DNA of 64,000 nucleotides, taken from NCBI RefSeq assembly GCF_000403135.1, contig NZ_AQPN01000078.1, positions 1 to 64,000 on the forward strand, given 5' to 3'. A program made the translations under genes and the position numbers. This document shows positions 27,103-36,084 of this stretch, piece by piece (the first letter of the stretch is position 1; every line of letters starts with the position of its first letter). Under the pieces are notes generated by a model, which saw only the letters and a program-made list of their open reading frames with translations, was not told where the DNA came from and did not search any database. Origin of the DNA: Arcticibacter svalbardensis MN12-7. GTDB lineage: Bacteria > Bacteroidota > Bacteroidia > Sphingobacteriales > Sphingobacteriaceae.

Positions 27103-27560
27103 CAGACTATATTATTAAATATTGATACTTTTCTGAGCCGTTTTAATTGCTTTGCGTTTACTGAATTTTATTACATTTTGATGTTTATCTGAGCAGTTGT
27201 AATTGCTTAGATATTAACTTATTACTTTTTGTAATGATGCCTTTCTGAGCAATTGCAATTACTTAGTAATCAACCCATTATTCCTAATACGGATGTCTAT
27301 CTGAACTATTGCATTGATTATACTAAATTGCTTCTGTTAATATGCCATTCTAATCAGTTAACTGCATTGATTTTGTTGAATTGCCTCTATTAACCTTGAT
27401 GCTATCCTAAACTTTTCAATTGCTGAATAAACAGTGAAATTATTTCTAAGTATGGATATCTTTCTAAGTAGTTTCAATATCTAAAATATTTTCTTTGTCC
27501 GCGTATTCAAAAGGCAATCATAATTTAATATTTTCATTCCATAATGGCTGTATCAGCAAT
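27103..27560. other. Gene-free interval splitting the arginine cluster
   Basis: No gene is seen in any frame. The interval is almost filled by the tandem array listed separately. The last 50 bases before the argB stop hold no recognisable terminator. Confidence 0.6.
27124..27510. repeat. Degenerate tandem array, about seven 56-bp units
   Basis: Units begin near 27124, 27180, 27236, 27292, 27341, 27398 and 27455 (spacings 56, 56, 56, 49, 57, 57). Each opens with GATGYYTWTCTGA-like sequence. The first four units align without gaps: CTGAGCC, CTGAGCA, CTGAGCA and CTGAACT at 27133, 27189, 27245 and 27301. A 22-base near-palindrome beginning CTGAGC and ending TTAG, with AATTGCAATT at its centre in unit three, recurs, so the array could form a row of hairpins. 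The period rules out a coding repeat. Confidence 0.75.
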
Positions 27561-28346
27561 TTAAGCGAATAACCGAGTGCCGAATGATTCTTTTCCCAGC
27601 AATTGAAGCTCATCCGATTTCCCTATATAAACTTCAGTCACTCCTTTCTCAATGGCCTGAAAAGCATTATGAAGCTTAGGCAACATACCCCCGGCAATCA
27701 CATTATCTTCTTTAAGTTTTTTGAATTCAGCTGTATTAATCTCTCTTAAAACCGAAAGATCATCATCCACATCTAAAAGTACACCCTTTTTCTCAAAACA
27801 GTAAACCAGGCTCACCTCATATAAAGAGGATAGCGCTACAGCCAAAGCAGAAGCAATTGTATCTGCATTGGTATTCAGCAGCTGGCCTTCTCCATCATGC
27901 GTAATGGCAGAAAAGACAGGAACAATACCTGATTTCAATAAAGTACTTAATTTCTCCTCATCAACTGAGGTATCAGATAAATCGCCTACGAAACCATAGT
28001 CAATATCTTTAACGGGTCTTTTCGTCGCTTTAATCAAATTGGCATCCGCTCCGGTTAGTCCTATTGCGTTGCAGGAATAGCGTTGAAGTTGTGCCACAAT
28101 GTTTTTATTGATCAGTCCAGCATAAACCATCGTCACCACCCGTAACGTTTCAATATCTGTTATCCTTCTGCCATCCACCAGTTTAGGCTCAATACCCATG
28201 CTATGAGAGAGGTCTGTTGCAATTTTTCCTCCTCCATGAACAAGAATCTTATACCCCTTTAGAGCAGAAAAGTCTTTCAGAAAATGATGCAGGTTCTCGG
28301 AGTTGTCAATTACATTGCCCCCTATCTTGATAACATATAATTCCAT
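27561..28346 (-). CDS. argB: N-acylglutamate kinase
   Basis: An amino-acid kinase that phosphorylates acylglutamate. VIKIGGNVID at the N-terminus and LVHGGGKIATDLSHSMG bind the substrates, and NADTIASALA and GGMLPKL complete the site. The ATG at 28346 starts just before the conserved beta strand and eight bases after the argF' stop; the open frame extends 18 codons further into argF'. The protein has 261 residues. Confidence 0.93.
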   Translation of the reverse strand: MELYVIKIGGNVIDNSENLHHFLKDFSALKGYKILVHGGGKIATDLSHSMGIEPKLVDGRRITDIETLRVVTMVYAGLINKNIVAQLQRYSCNAIGLTGADANLIKATKRPVKDIDYGFVGDLSDTSVDEEKLSTLLKSGIVPVFSAITHDGEGQLLNTNADTIASALAVALSSLYEVSLVYCFEKKGVLLDVDDDLSVLREINTAEFKKLKEDNVIAGGMLPKLHNAFQAIEKGVTEVYIGKSDELQLLGKESFGTRLFA

Positions 28347-28354
28347 TAGCCGAT

Positions 28355-29314
28355 TTACAAAGAGGTTAAAAGGTTCTTTAATACCGTTTGTGCTGCCCAT
28401 AGGCGGTTTCCTGCTTCCTTGATTACCAAAGATTCAGCGCTATCCAGGATTTCTGATGAAAGTTCCAAATCTCTTCTTACCGGCAAACAATGCATTACTT
28501 TAGCCTGATTGGTTATTTTAAGGCGTTCTAAATCTAACATCCATCCCTCACCACCTGGTAAAATCTTACCATAGTCCTGATAGCTGGACCAGTTCTTCAC
28601 ATATATAAAGTCCGCATCTTTCAATGCTTCATCCTGATCGTAAATAATCGTTGCATTAGGCGTAAACTCTTCTGCCAGTTCATATCCCCTGGGATGAGTG
28701 ATGACAAAATCTATCATTCCTTCTGCTTCAGCACGACACATCCATTCGGCAAAGGAATTAGGTACAGACTGAGGCAAAGGTTTAATATGAGGAGCCCAGG
28801 ATAATACTACCTTAGGACGAGCCGTTTTTTTATATTCCTGAATAGTGATCAGGTCAGCAAAACTCTGAAGGGGGTGACGAGTAGCACTTTCCAGACTTAC
28901 CACAGGAATGTTGCTGTATTTAATAAACTTATTGAAGATGTCTTCGCTATAATCTGCTTCCCGGTCCTTTAAAGTAGGAAAAGAGCGAAGACCCATGATA
29001 TCGCAATACTCACCAATCACAGCTGCAGCTTCACGGATATGCTCCACTGTAGTACCATTCATGATTACTCCATCCCTTGTTTCCAATGCCCAGCCTTCCT
29101 TATCCATATTCATCACCATCACATTCATCCCCAGGTTCATAGCCGCTTTTTGAGTACTCAAACGGGTACGTAAACTAGGATTTAAAAAGATAAGTCCTAA
29201 AGTCTTATTCTTTCCAATATGTTGTAGTGCATAAGGATCAGTTTTTAAAGAAAGAGCTTCTTTAACAAGCTCGTCTACATTGGGAACATCATGAACGGAA
29301 GTAAATAATTTCAT
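28355..29314 (-). CDS. argF': N-acylornithine carbamoyltransferase (ArgF' type, probably N-succinyl)
   Basis: This 319-residue transcarbamylase joins carbamoyl phosphate to an N-acylated ornithine. The phosphate loop reads NPSLRTRLST instead of the STRTR of ordinary OTCases, and ESATRHPLQSF and MHCLPVRRDLEL match the Bacteroides/Xanthomonas ArgF' group. From recalled structural work, a glutamate near residue 92 of the Xanthomonas enzyme selects N-acetylornithine, while a small or hydrophobic residue there selects N-succinylornithine. The aligned residue here is Val90 (in GTTVEHIREA), which favours the succinyl substrate. The family is firm; the acyl choice is inferred. Confidence 0.87.
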   Translation of the reverse strand: MKLFTSVHDVPNVDELVKEALSLKTDPYALQHIGKNKTLGLIFLNPSLRTRLSTQKAAMNLGMNVMVMNMDKEGWALETRDGVIMNGTTVEHIREAAAVIGEYCDIMGLRSFPTLKDREADYSEDIFNKFIKYSNIPVVSLESATRHPLQSFADLITIQEYKKTARPKVVLSWAPHIKPLPQSVPNSFAEWMCRAEAEGMIDFVITHPRGYELAEEFTPNATIIYDQDEALKDADFIYVKNWSSYQDYGKILPGGEGWMLDLERLKITNQAKVMHCLPVRRDLELSSEILDSAESLVIKEAGNRLWAAQTVLKNLLTSL

Positions 29315-29352
29315 TTTAAAAGAGTAATTGCCTTAAGCAGCAAAATGAATAA

Positions 29353-30486
29353 TTAAGCGTTTAATACCTGGCCAAATGCATCAAGAAATTGATCCGCATG
29401 AGCTTTAGTTAAATTCAGAGCAGGCAATAAACGGATTACATTAGGTTTAGCCTCTCCTGTAAAAATATGATGTTTAAATAATAATTCCTTCTTCACATGA
29501 GAAAGCTCTTCAGGAAGATCAATGCCGATCATTAATCCCCGGCCTCTTACTTCTCTTACCTGCTTGAACTTATTTAATTCTTCGGTAAGGTATGCCCCTA
29601 TTGAAGCGGCGTTTCCCATCAGATGATCCTGCTCAATAACTTCCAGAACAGATAGCGCTGCAGCACAGGCCAAATGATTACCACCAAAAGTAGTACCCAG
29701 CATGCCATGCCATGGTTTAAACTTAGGCGCAATAGAAATACCCGCAACCGGAAAACCATTGCCCATACCTTTAGCCATCGTATATACATCAGCATTTACT
29801 CCTGCATAATCATGAGAATAGAATTTACCTGAACGGCCATAACCACACTGTACGGAATCAGCAACATATACCGCATTGTACTGATCACATAAAGAACGGA
29901 TTAATTGCAAAAATTCATTGGTGGCAGGTCTGATCCCTCCAACGCCCTGAATACCTTCTATTAAGACGGCACAGATTTCGTTTCCATAGGTAGTAAAAGC
30001 ATCCTGCAATGCTTCCAAGTCGTTATGTGGCAAAAACACCACATGATCGGTTTCGTTCACAGGTGCAATGATCTTCGGATTATCTGTACAGGATACAGCT
30101 AGTGAAGTCCGCCCATGAAAAGCTCCTTTAAATGCAATAACCTTTTTTCTTCCATTATAAAACGAAGCCAGCTTTAGCGCATTCTCATTTGCTTCCGCTC
30201 CTGAATTACATAAAAAAAGTTGATAATCAACCTTTCCAGAAACATGACCAAGCTTTTCTGCTAATTCTTCCTGTCCTCTGATACGAATAGAGTTGGAATA
30301 AAAGCCAATTTTATTCAGCTGATCGGTAAGTCGTTCTACGTAATGCGGATGCGTGTGACCAATTGATATAACCGCATGACCACCGTAAAGGTCAAGGTAC
30401 TCTTGCCCATTATTATCCCATACCAGGCTTCCTTTGCCTTTTACAATTTCAATAGGGTTTAATGGATATACGTCGAATAATTTCAT
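29353..30486 (-). CDS. argD: Acylornithine aminotransferase
   Basis: A class III PLP aminotransferase that converts acylglutamate semialdehyde to acylornithine. FLCNSGAEANENALKLA and FHGRTSLAVSCT are typical, and the PLP lysine lies in YTMAKGMGNGFPVAG (about residue 238). The length of 377 residues is normal. It lies 38 bases upstream of argF' and ten bases after the argC stop. Confidence 0.94.
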   Translation of the reverse strand: MKLFDVYPLNPIEIVKGKGSLVWDNNGQEYLDLYGGHAVISIGHTHPHYVERLTDQLNKIGFYSNSIRIRGQEELAEKLGHVSGKVDYQLFLCNSGAEANENALKLASFYNGRKKVIAFKGAFHGRTSLAVSCTDNPKIIAPVNETDHVVFLPHNDLEALQDAFTTYGNEICAVLIEGIQGVGGIRPATNEFLQLIRSLCDQYNAVYVADSVQCGYGRSGKFYSHDYAGVNADVYTMAKGMGNGFPVAGISIAPKFKPWHGMLGTTFGGNHLACAAALSVLEVIEQDHLMGNAASIGAYLTEELNKFKQVREVRGRGLMIGIDLPEELSHVKKELLFKHHIFTGEAKPNVIRLLPALNLTKAHADQFLDAFGQVLNA

Positions 30487-30496
30487 CTCTCAATAT

Positions 30497-31483
30497 TTAA
30501 AAAGCTGCTGCTTTTAACTTTAATCCGGCCTGTTCATCCAGTCCGAAAATAAGATTCATGTTTTGAACCGCCTGTCCTGATGCTCCTTTTAACAGATTAT
30601 CAATAATACTCACAATCAATAACTTGTCGCCATGTTTCTCTACATACAGGAAACATTTATTGGTATTGACTACTTGCTTCAAATCAATATTCTTTTTCAA
30701 CAAATGTGTAAAGGGATGCTCTTTGTAGTACGACTCAAAAAGGTTTACTGCCTCTTCTTGTGTTAAAGAACACTTGGTATATACAGATGCGATGATCCCT
30801 CTTGGAAAGTCACCCCGATAAGGAATAAAGTTAAGTTGATCTTTGTTTAGTGATGACCCTGCCTGTTGAAGCGATTGCGTAATTTCATTTAAATGCTGAT
30901 GTTCGAATGCTTTATAAACGGAAGCATTATTGTTCCTCCAGCTGAAATGGGTAGTCTGACTTAAACTCTGACCCGCACCTGTAGACCCTGTAGTAGCTGA
31001 AATATGCACCTCATCGGTCAACACACCTGCAGCAGCTAAAGGCAGTAAAGCCAGCTGAATACAAGTAGCAAAACATCCCGGATTAGCAATATGTTGTGCC
31101 TTTTTAATAGCATCACGTTGCAGTTCAGGGAGTCCGTAAACGAATTCACTTCCTTTATAAGTTGCATTGTTGCTCAACCTGAAATCCTGACTTAAGTCAA
31201 TTAAATGAATATTACTGTGTATCTCATGGCTCTCCAGAAACTTCCTTGCATCACCATGACCTACACATAGAAAAAGAACATCAATTTCTTGTGTGAGCTC
31301 CTGAGTAAACACCAGGTCAGTATCGCCTGTAAGATCAGTATGCACATCCGAAATAAGGTTCCCAGCATTACTGTTGCTATGTACGAAAGTGATTTCCACT
31401 TGGGGGTGATTGACCAGTAAACGGAGAAGTTCTCCCCCTGTATAGCCGGCACCACCGACAATTCCGGCTTTAATTTTCTTCAT
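30497..31483 (-). CDS. argC: N-acylglutamyl-phosphate reductase
   Basis: The enzyme reduces acylglutamyl phosphate with NADPH. IVGGAGYTGGELLRLL is the nucleotide-binding start and the catalytic cysteine is in NPGCFATCIQLALLPL. The length of 328 residues is normal. It lies 22 bases after the argG stop. Confidence 0.95.
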   Translation of the reverse strand: MKKIKAGIVGGAGYTGGELLRLLVNHPQVEITFVHSNSNAGNLISDVHTDLTGDTDLVFTQELTQEIDVLFLCVGHGDARKFLESHEIHSNIHLIDLSQDFRLSNNATYKGSEFVYGLPELQRDAIKKAQHIANPGCFATCIQLALLPLAAAGVLTDEVHISATTGSTGAGQSLSQTTHFSWRNNNASVYKAFEHQHLNEITQSLQQAGSSLNKDQLNFIPYRGDFPRGIIASVYTKCSLTQEEAVNLFESYYKEHPFTHLLKKNIDLKQVVNTNKCFLYVEKHGDKLLIVSIIDNLLKGASGQAVQNMNLIFGLDEQAGLKLKAAAF

Positions 31484-31505
31484 TCTTCTATCTTAAGCCT
31501 GTCAA

Positions 31506-32702
31506 TCAGGAATTGGAGGCATTTACTTTATGCCAGATCGATACCTGGTTACCAAATATTTTAGAAAATCCCTTTACGTCATCTCCGGTATAACCTTCAT
31601 TCATTTCACCATAACTACCGAACTTACTGCTCATTAAATCATTATCTGATTCAATTCCCAGCACAACAAAGCGGTAAGGCAATAATTGAATAAATACTTT
31701 TCCGTTAACCGTCTTTTGTGAGTTGCTCAGGTAAGCTTCAATATCACGCATAACAGGGTCATGAAACTGACCTTCATGCATCCAGTTGCCATAAAACATC
31801 GACAACTGATCTTTCCAGCTTAACTGCCACTTGGTTAAAGTATGTTTTTCCAGAGCATGATGCGCTTTGATAATGACCATTGGGGCAGCGGCTTCAAAAC
31901 CAACACGTCCTTTAATTCCAATAATGGTATCTCCTACGTGTATATCACGACCTATTCCAAATGGAGCCGCAATAACCTGTAAAGCCTGAATAGCCTGCAC
32001 CGGATGATCGTAATGTACGCCATTGACAGATGTAAGCTCACCCTTAATAAATTCCAGCTCCAGGTTCTCTGCATCTGTTTTAGTAACCTGAGTAGGCCAT
32101 GCTTCTTCAGGCAACATGCCGTTTGATGTCAAGGTTTCTTTACCCCCAACAGATGTTCCCCAAATCCCTTTATTAATTGAATATTTAGCCTTTTCCGCAT
32201 TGATCTCTACACCATGACGATGCAAATACTCAATCTCCTCATCACGGCTTAACTTCAAGTCACGAATCGGTGTAATAATACCCACTCCAGGAATCAGGAT
32301 ATTGAAGATCATATCAAAACGAACCTGATCATTACCTGCACCTGTACTTCCGTGAGCAACAAAGTCTGCATGAACATCTTTCGCATAATTTGCTATAGCA
32401 GTGGCCTGCGTAACCCTTTCAGCACTTACAGAAAGTGGATAGGTGTTATTTTTCAATACATTACCATAAATTAAATAGCGCAATGAACTGTTATAATAGC
32501 CTTCAACTGCATCTACTGCATGGTGAGAAGTCACACCTAGAGCATAAGCCTTTTTTTCAATCAGATCCAGTTCTTCCTTGTTAAAACCTCCGGTATTTAC
32601 AATAACCGAATGTACTTCAAGGTCAAGATCGCGGGATAAATAAATAGCACAGTATGAAGTATCTAATCCACCACTAAAGGCTAAAACAACTTTCTTTTTC
32701 AT
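31506..32702 (-). CDS. argG: Argininosuccinate synthase
   Basis: The enzyme joins citrulline and aspartate using ATP. The P-loop-like start VVLAFSGGLDTSYC and the GSTGAGNDQVRFD segment are diagnostic. The length of 398 residues is normal. It lies 47 bases after the GNAT stop and heads the enzyme genes of the cluster. Confidence 0.95.
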   Translation of the reverse strand: MKKKVVLAFSGGLDTSYCAIYLSRDLDLEVHSVIVNTGGFNKEELDLIEKKAYALGVTSHHAVDAVEGYYNSSLRYLIYGNVLKNNTYPLSVSAERVTQATAIANYAKDVHADFVAHGSTGAGNDQVRFDMIFNILIPGVGIITPIRDLKLSRDEEIEYLHRHGVEINAEKAKYSINKGIWGTSVGGKETLTSNGMLPEEAWPTQVTKTDAENLELEFIKGELTSVNGVHYDHPVQAIQALQVIAAPFGIGRDIHVGDTIIGIKGRVGFEAAAPMVIIKAHHALEKHTLTKWQLSWKDQLSMFYGNWMHEGQFHDPVMRDIEAYLSNSQKTVNGKVFIQLLPYRFVVLGIESDNDLMSSKFGSYGEMNEGYTGDDVKGFSKIFGNQVSIWHKVNASNS

Positions 32703-32749
32703 TTCAGTAATTTATATGATCATGATGTCTGCAACTGACACCCAATACG

Positions 32750-33433
32750 TTAAGAATGAAGAACAGCGGTATACAGCATCTTTGCCGATCCCTTTAGTTT
32801 TTCTTCTATACGTTCAAATAACGACGACTTGCGCGTTACCTTATTTAGCTTTTCGTCTTGCAACCTTTGCTTTTCTTCAAGCTCTTTCATTTTTTCCACA
32901 GGATCATAAAGCATTGCTGTACACAGACAATTCTTTCTTTCCTTCATGGTTAGAATATCAAAATTCACACAACTCTTGCAGCCACTCCAAAATTTCTCAT
33001 CTTGTGTAAGTTCGGAATAAGTTACCGGTTCATACCCAAGTTCTGAGTTAATTTTCATTACAGCAAGACCGGTAGTTAAACCGAAGATCTTAGAGTCAGG
33101 GTATTTTTCCCTTGAAAGTTTAAATATTCTATTCTTTATGGCTTTAGCTAGGCCACATTTACGGTAAGGGGGATTGACAATCAAACCTGAGTTGGCCACA
33201 AATCCTTCATGTCCCCAAGTTTCGATATAACAAAACCCAGCCCATGTACCATCCTGATGAATCGCGATGACAGCTTTTCCTTCACGCATTTTATTGGCCA
33301 CGTATTCGGGACTTCTACGTGCTATTCCGGTTCCACGAGCTTTCGCGGATTCTGCCATTTCATCACATATCTGTTCGGCATAACTGGTATGCAATTCAGA
33401 AGCTACTATTACAGAGAAATCTTTTTCGTTCAT
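32750..33433 (-). CDS. GNAT acyltransferase, probable N-acylglutamate synthase
   Basis: The 227-residue protein has a GNAT core: IAIHQDGTWAGFCYIETW, then NSGLIVNPPYRKCGLAKAIK, which is the acyl-CoA loop, then MKINSELGYEPV. A cysteine-rich segment follows (SGCKSCVNF ... KNCLCTAML) and a charged helical tail of about 55 residues ends the protein. The cluster has no argA or argJ, so this gene, upstream of argG on the same strand, is the best candidate for the first step: acylation of glutamate. I recall a similar GNAT beside argG in Bacteroides with such a role. The acyl donor is not known. Confidence 0.75.
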   Translation of the reverse strand: MNEKDFSVIVASELHTSYAEQICDEMAESAKARGTGIARRSPEYVANKMREGKAVIAIHQDGTWAGFCYIETWGHEGFVANSGLIVNPPYRKCGLAKAIKNRIFKLSREKYPDSKIFGLTTGLAVMKINSELGYEPVTYSELTQDEKFWSGCKSCVNFDILTMKERKNCLCTAMLYDPVEKMKELEEKQRLQDEKLNKVTRKSSLFERIEEKLKGSAKMLYTAVLHS

Positions 33434-33863
33434 TTTATGAAAATCCGCTCTTCACGGATGAAGACTATGACGTCTTTAGTTTTTCAGAAAAATTGTTAAT
33501 TGAATTCTGCGGGAAGCAGAATCTAGAGAGGGGGAATTCATTATAGTTTTCAAACCCTTGGCATAAAGGGTCGTCGGTGTCTGAACACCAACTTTGCATT
33601 GATATTCTTTTCACCTATCACAACAGTAACATGCCCAATCATAGCTGGGGATGCCGTAGTAATGTTAAAAAGAGACTTGTTCATTTCGATATGACTTACT
33701 TGGTAAAACTTATTAATACCATACAAAATTATTGATTTTAATTTTAGTATCATATAATCATTCGTGTTTTTATTCATCTGCAAGTCAATAAACAACGAAA
33801 TGTGGGATCAAGAAATTGAACACAAAGGGCAGATTATCATATTTCTACCCTTTATGCTTGCTT
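33434..33863. other. Gene-free interval between the GNAT gene and ssb
   Basis: Three short hairpins occur: ATTCTGC/GCAGAAT (33504-33522), ACCCTT/AAGGGT (33554-33571) and GGTGT/ACACC (33576-33589). A reverse open frame of 81 codons (33550-33795) covers two of them but has no recognisable homology or signal, so I do not call it a gene. The promoter of the arginine cluster should lie at the left end. Confidence 0.4.
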
Positions 33864-34301
33864 TTAGAAGGGTAAATCATCCGAAGTATCAGGAGCGAAA
33901 TCTACTGCTGGTTCCTGGTGATTAGAGGTGTTCTTCTCATCAGTACTATTAGATTGTTCATCTCCAGAGCTACTCTTTTTGCCCAACATGGTAAAATTAT
34001 CGGCTACAACTTCTGTCTGATAACGCTTAACTCCATTCTTATCATCATAAGAGCGGGTTCTAAGTTTACCTTCCACATAAATCAATTCACCCTTCTTCAG
34101 GTATTTTTCTGCTACATCTGCTAAACCCCTCCAAACTACAATATTATGCCATTCGGTTTGTTCAACTTTCTTGCCATCTCTCGTATAATTTTCCGAGGTC
34201 GCTAAGGTAAAACTAGCCACACTTGTCCCATTTTCTAAATGCCGGACCTCAGGATCTTTACCCAGATGTCCAACCAATATTACTTTATTTACTCCCGCCA
34301 T
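33864..34301 (-). CDS. ssb: Single-stranded DNA-binding protein
   Basis: The OB-fold domain covers about residues 1-110 (VNKVILVGHLGKDPEVR, TEWHNIVVWRGLADVAEKYL). A Ser/Asn-rich linker leads to an acidic C-terminal tip ending DDLPF, which recruits replication and repair proteins. The length of 145 residues is normal. It lies 23 bases after the mutY stop on the same strand. Confidence 0.96.
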   Translation of the reverse strand: MAGVNKVILVGHLGKDPEVRHLENGTSVASFTLATSENYTRDGKKVEQTEWHNIVVWRGLADVAEKYLKKGELIYVEGKLRTRSYDDKNGVKRYQTEVVADNFTMLGKKSSSGDEQSNSTDEKNTSNHQEPAVDFAPDTSDDLPF

Positions 34302-34324
34302 AATTTAATTTTTTATTAGTCGCG

Positions 34325-35374
34325 TCAATGTACTAAGTTTCTTAGAAAGGAGAAAATTATTTTTGGTTGAGCCATCTTTTCCAAATCATCAAAACGGATA
34401 TACGACCAGTTTACTTTCTGCGCTAGTGTTAAGTTAAAATCTTGAATGACAATAAATTGAGCATATATAGTTTGATGGCTCAAGAGATGTTTTGCCGAGC
34501 GATATACCGATTCTGGCCTAACATTCGCACCAAAGATTTCTACAAATTCGGGCAAGGCTAAAACAGCAGGAGCATCAAGAGCAGTATCCGTTTCAAACAA
34601 AGGAAAATCGTATAGATTCTCCCAGATATCCTTAGGTCCCCTTTTATTCATCAGCACCGCGTTATCCTTCAAAACAACCACATAATTGAAATACCTCGAG
34701 CGGGAACTGCCACCTTTCTTTTTTACAGGAAGATTTCCAATTTCGCCCTGTTTCAAGGCATAACAATCCTGGTTAAGCGGACAAATTACACAATCAGGAG
34801 ATTTAGGTTTACACACAAGAGCACCAAATTCCATCATCGCCTGGTTGCTTAACCCAGGTTGCTCTTTATTCATGACCTCATTGGCCAGTTGAGTAAATAT
34901 TTTCTTACCCTGGGAACTATTAATCACCTCTTTAATGCCAAAATAACGAGAAAGGAGTCTAAAAACGTTTCCATCAACAACCGCTCTGGGCTCATTGACA
35001 GAAAAAGACGATATGGCAGCAGCCGTATATTCTCCAATGCCCTTCAATTGAATCAAATCATCATACCTGGTTGGGAAAAGCCCCCCATGATTTTCCATCA
35101 CAAGCTGTGCCGTAGCATGCATATTTCTTCCTCTGGAATAATAACCAAGTCCCTGCCAAAGATTCAAAATATCATTTTCTGCAGCACCAGCAAAATCAGC
35201 AACCGCAGGATATTTCTCCTGAAAACGATTAAAATAAGGCATACCCTGCTCTACACGGGTTTGCTGAAGGATGATTTCAGAGAGCCAAATCACGTAAGGA
35301 TCACTGGTATTTCGCCATGGAAGATCACGTTTATTCTGCTGATACCACCCCATTATTTCATCAATAAACTGCAT
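34325..35374 (-). CDS. mutY: Adenine DNA glycosylase MutY
   Basis: The enzyme removes adenine mispaired with 8-oxoguanine. The start QNKRDLPWR, ILQQTRVEQG and the helix-hairpin-helix LIQLKGIGEYTAAAISSF lead to the catalytic aspartate in VDGNVFRLLSRYFG. The [4Fe-4S] cysteines are spaced Cx6Cx2Cx5C. A C-terminal NUDIX-like domain (about 230-345) recognises 8-oxoguanine. The ATG at 35374 lies four bases after a -7-like box, which supports it over the open frame back to 35434. Confidence 0.93.
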   Translation of the reverse strand: MQFIDEIMGWYQQNKRDLPWRNTSDPYVIWLSEIILQQTRVEQGMPYFNRFQEKYPAVADFAGAAENDILNLWQGLGYYSRGRNMHATAQLVMENHGGLFPTRYDDLIQLKGIGEYTAAAISSFSVNEPRAVVDGNVFRLLSRYFGIKEVINSSQGKKIFTQLANEVMNKEQPGLSNQAMMEFGALVCKPKSPDCVICPLNQDCYALKQGEIGNLPVKKKGGSSRSRYFNYVVVLKDNAVLMNKRGPKDIWENLYDFPLFETDTALDAPAVLALPEFVEIFGANVRPESVYRSAKHLLSHQTIYAQFIVIQDFNLTLAQKVNWSYIRFDDLEKMAQPKIIFSFLRNLVH

Positions 35375-35378
35375 TATG

Positions 35379-35386
35379 CAAAGGTG
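35379..35386 (-). promoter_or_regulatory. -7-like element for mutY
   Basis: On the reverse strand CACCTTTG matches TAnnTTTG at 7 of 8 positions and ends four bases before the ATG at 35374, implying a leaderless message. Confidence 0.35.
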
Positions 35387-35684
35387 ATAAAAAGTATCAA
35401 AATTTAAATGAGACATCAGGAATCTGACGTCCAATCAATCAAAATTGGAAATTTGCCACCGACATGAGCAGGATATTCAGGTGTTTGAAAGAAATAACAA
35501 TAAAAATACAAATATCACATTTGCAGCAATATAAAGTGCTCAAAAGTGCACAGAACACAGATATACAGACTATTTAACCTAAATTAGCAAAATAAAAACA
35601 CGATTTATTCGTGGTATGTATCTGGCATTTTAGAAGTTAAAAGAAAAATAAATGTTTTTATTTTATGATTACGAATTAAACTAA

Positions 35685-35692
35685 TACTTTTG
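35685..35692 (+). promoter_or_regulatory. -7 promoter element for the HU gene
   Basis: TACTTTTG is a perfect TAnnTTTG match and leaves a leader of about 45 bases before the ATG at 35742. Confidence 0.55.
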
Positions 35693-35741
35693 CAACCCCA
35701 AAACAATTAAGAGTTTACGTAAAAAGTTAACATAATAAGAT

Positions 35742-36074
35742 ATGACTAAAGCAGAAATTATCGCAGAGATATCCACCAAAACCGGAATCGAAAAGCTAGA
35801 TGTGCAGGAAGCGGTAGAAGCATTTTTTAAAGTAATTAAAAACTCTATGGTAAATGGAGAAAATGTGTATGTACGAGGCTTTGGGAGCTTTGTTGTGAAA
35901 AAAAGAGCAACAAAGACAGCGCGTAACATTTCAAAGAACACAGCCATCATTATTCCTGAGCATTATGTACCAAGCTTCAAACCAGCAAAAGTATTTGTTG
36001 AAAAAGTAAAAAACGGTAATGTAACCAAACTTGCAGCAGCAGCTGAAGAAGCAAAATCAGCAGCAGAAGCATAA
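35742..36074 (+). CDS. HU family DNA-binding protein
   Basis: The 110-residue protein has the HU/IHF fold: MTKAEIIAEISTKTGIEK, the VYVRGFGSFVVKKRATKTARN beta-arm region and the FKPAKVFVEKV C-terminal helix. About 18 extra Ala/Glu-rich residues extend the usual length. HU bends and compacts DNA. It precedes the TPR gene by 10 bases and may be cotranscribed with it. Confidence 0.92.
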   Translation: MTKAEIIAEISTKTGIEKLDVQEAVEAFFKVIKNSMVNGENVYVRGFGSFVVKKRATKTARNISKNTAIIIPEHYVPSFKPAKVFVEKVKNGNVTKLAAAAEEAKSAAEA

Positions 36075-36084
36075 TTTCTGAAGA

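Larger units (their letters stand above)
35375..35741. other. Divergent control region between mutY and HU
   Basis: The interval holds the mutY and HU promoters (listed separately) and a short hairpin CACGA/TCGTG at 35599-35613. It is strongly AT-rich. No gene is seen. Confidence 0.5.

Noticed and set aside
27124-27510. CRISPR array
   Set aside because: The units are degenerate along their whole length, there are no constant repeats with unique spacers, and no cas gene is near.
33550-33795. 81-codon reverse open frame
   Set aside because: No recognisable domain, signal or promoter; it covers short hairpins and could be chance in AT-rich DNA.
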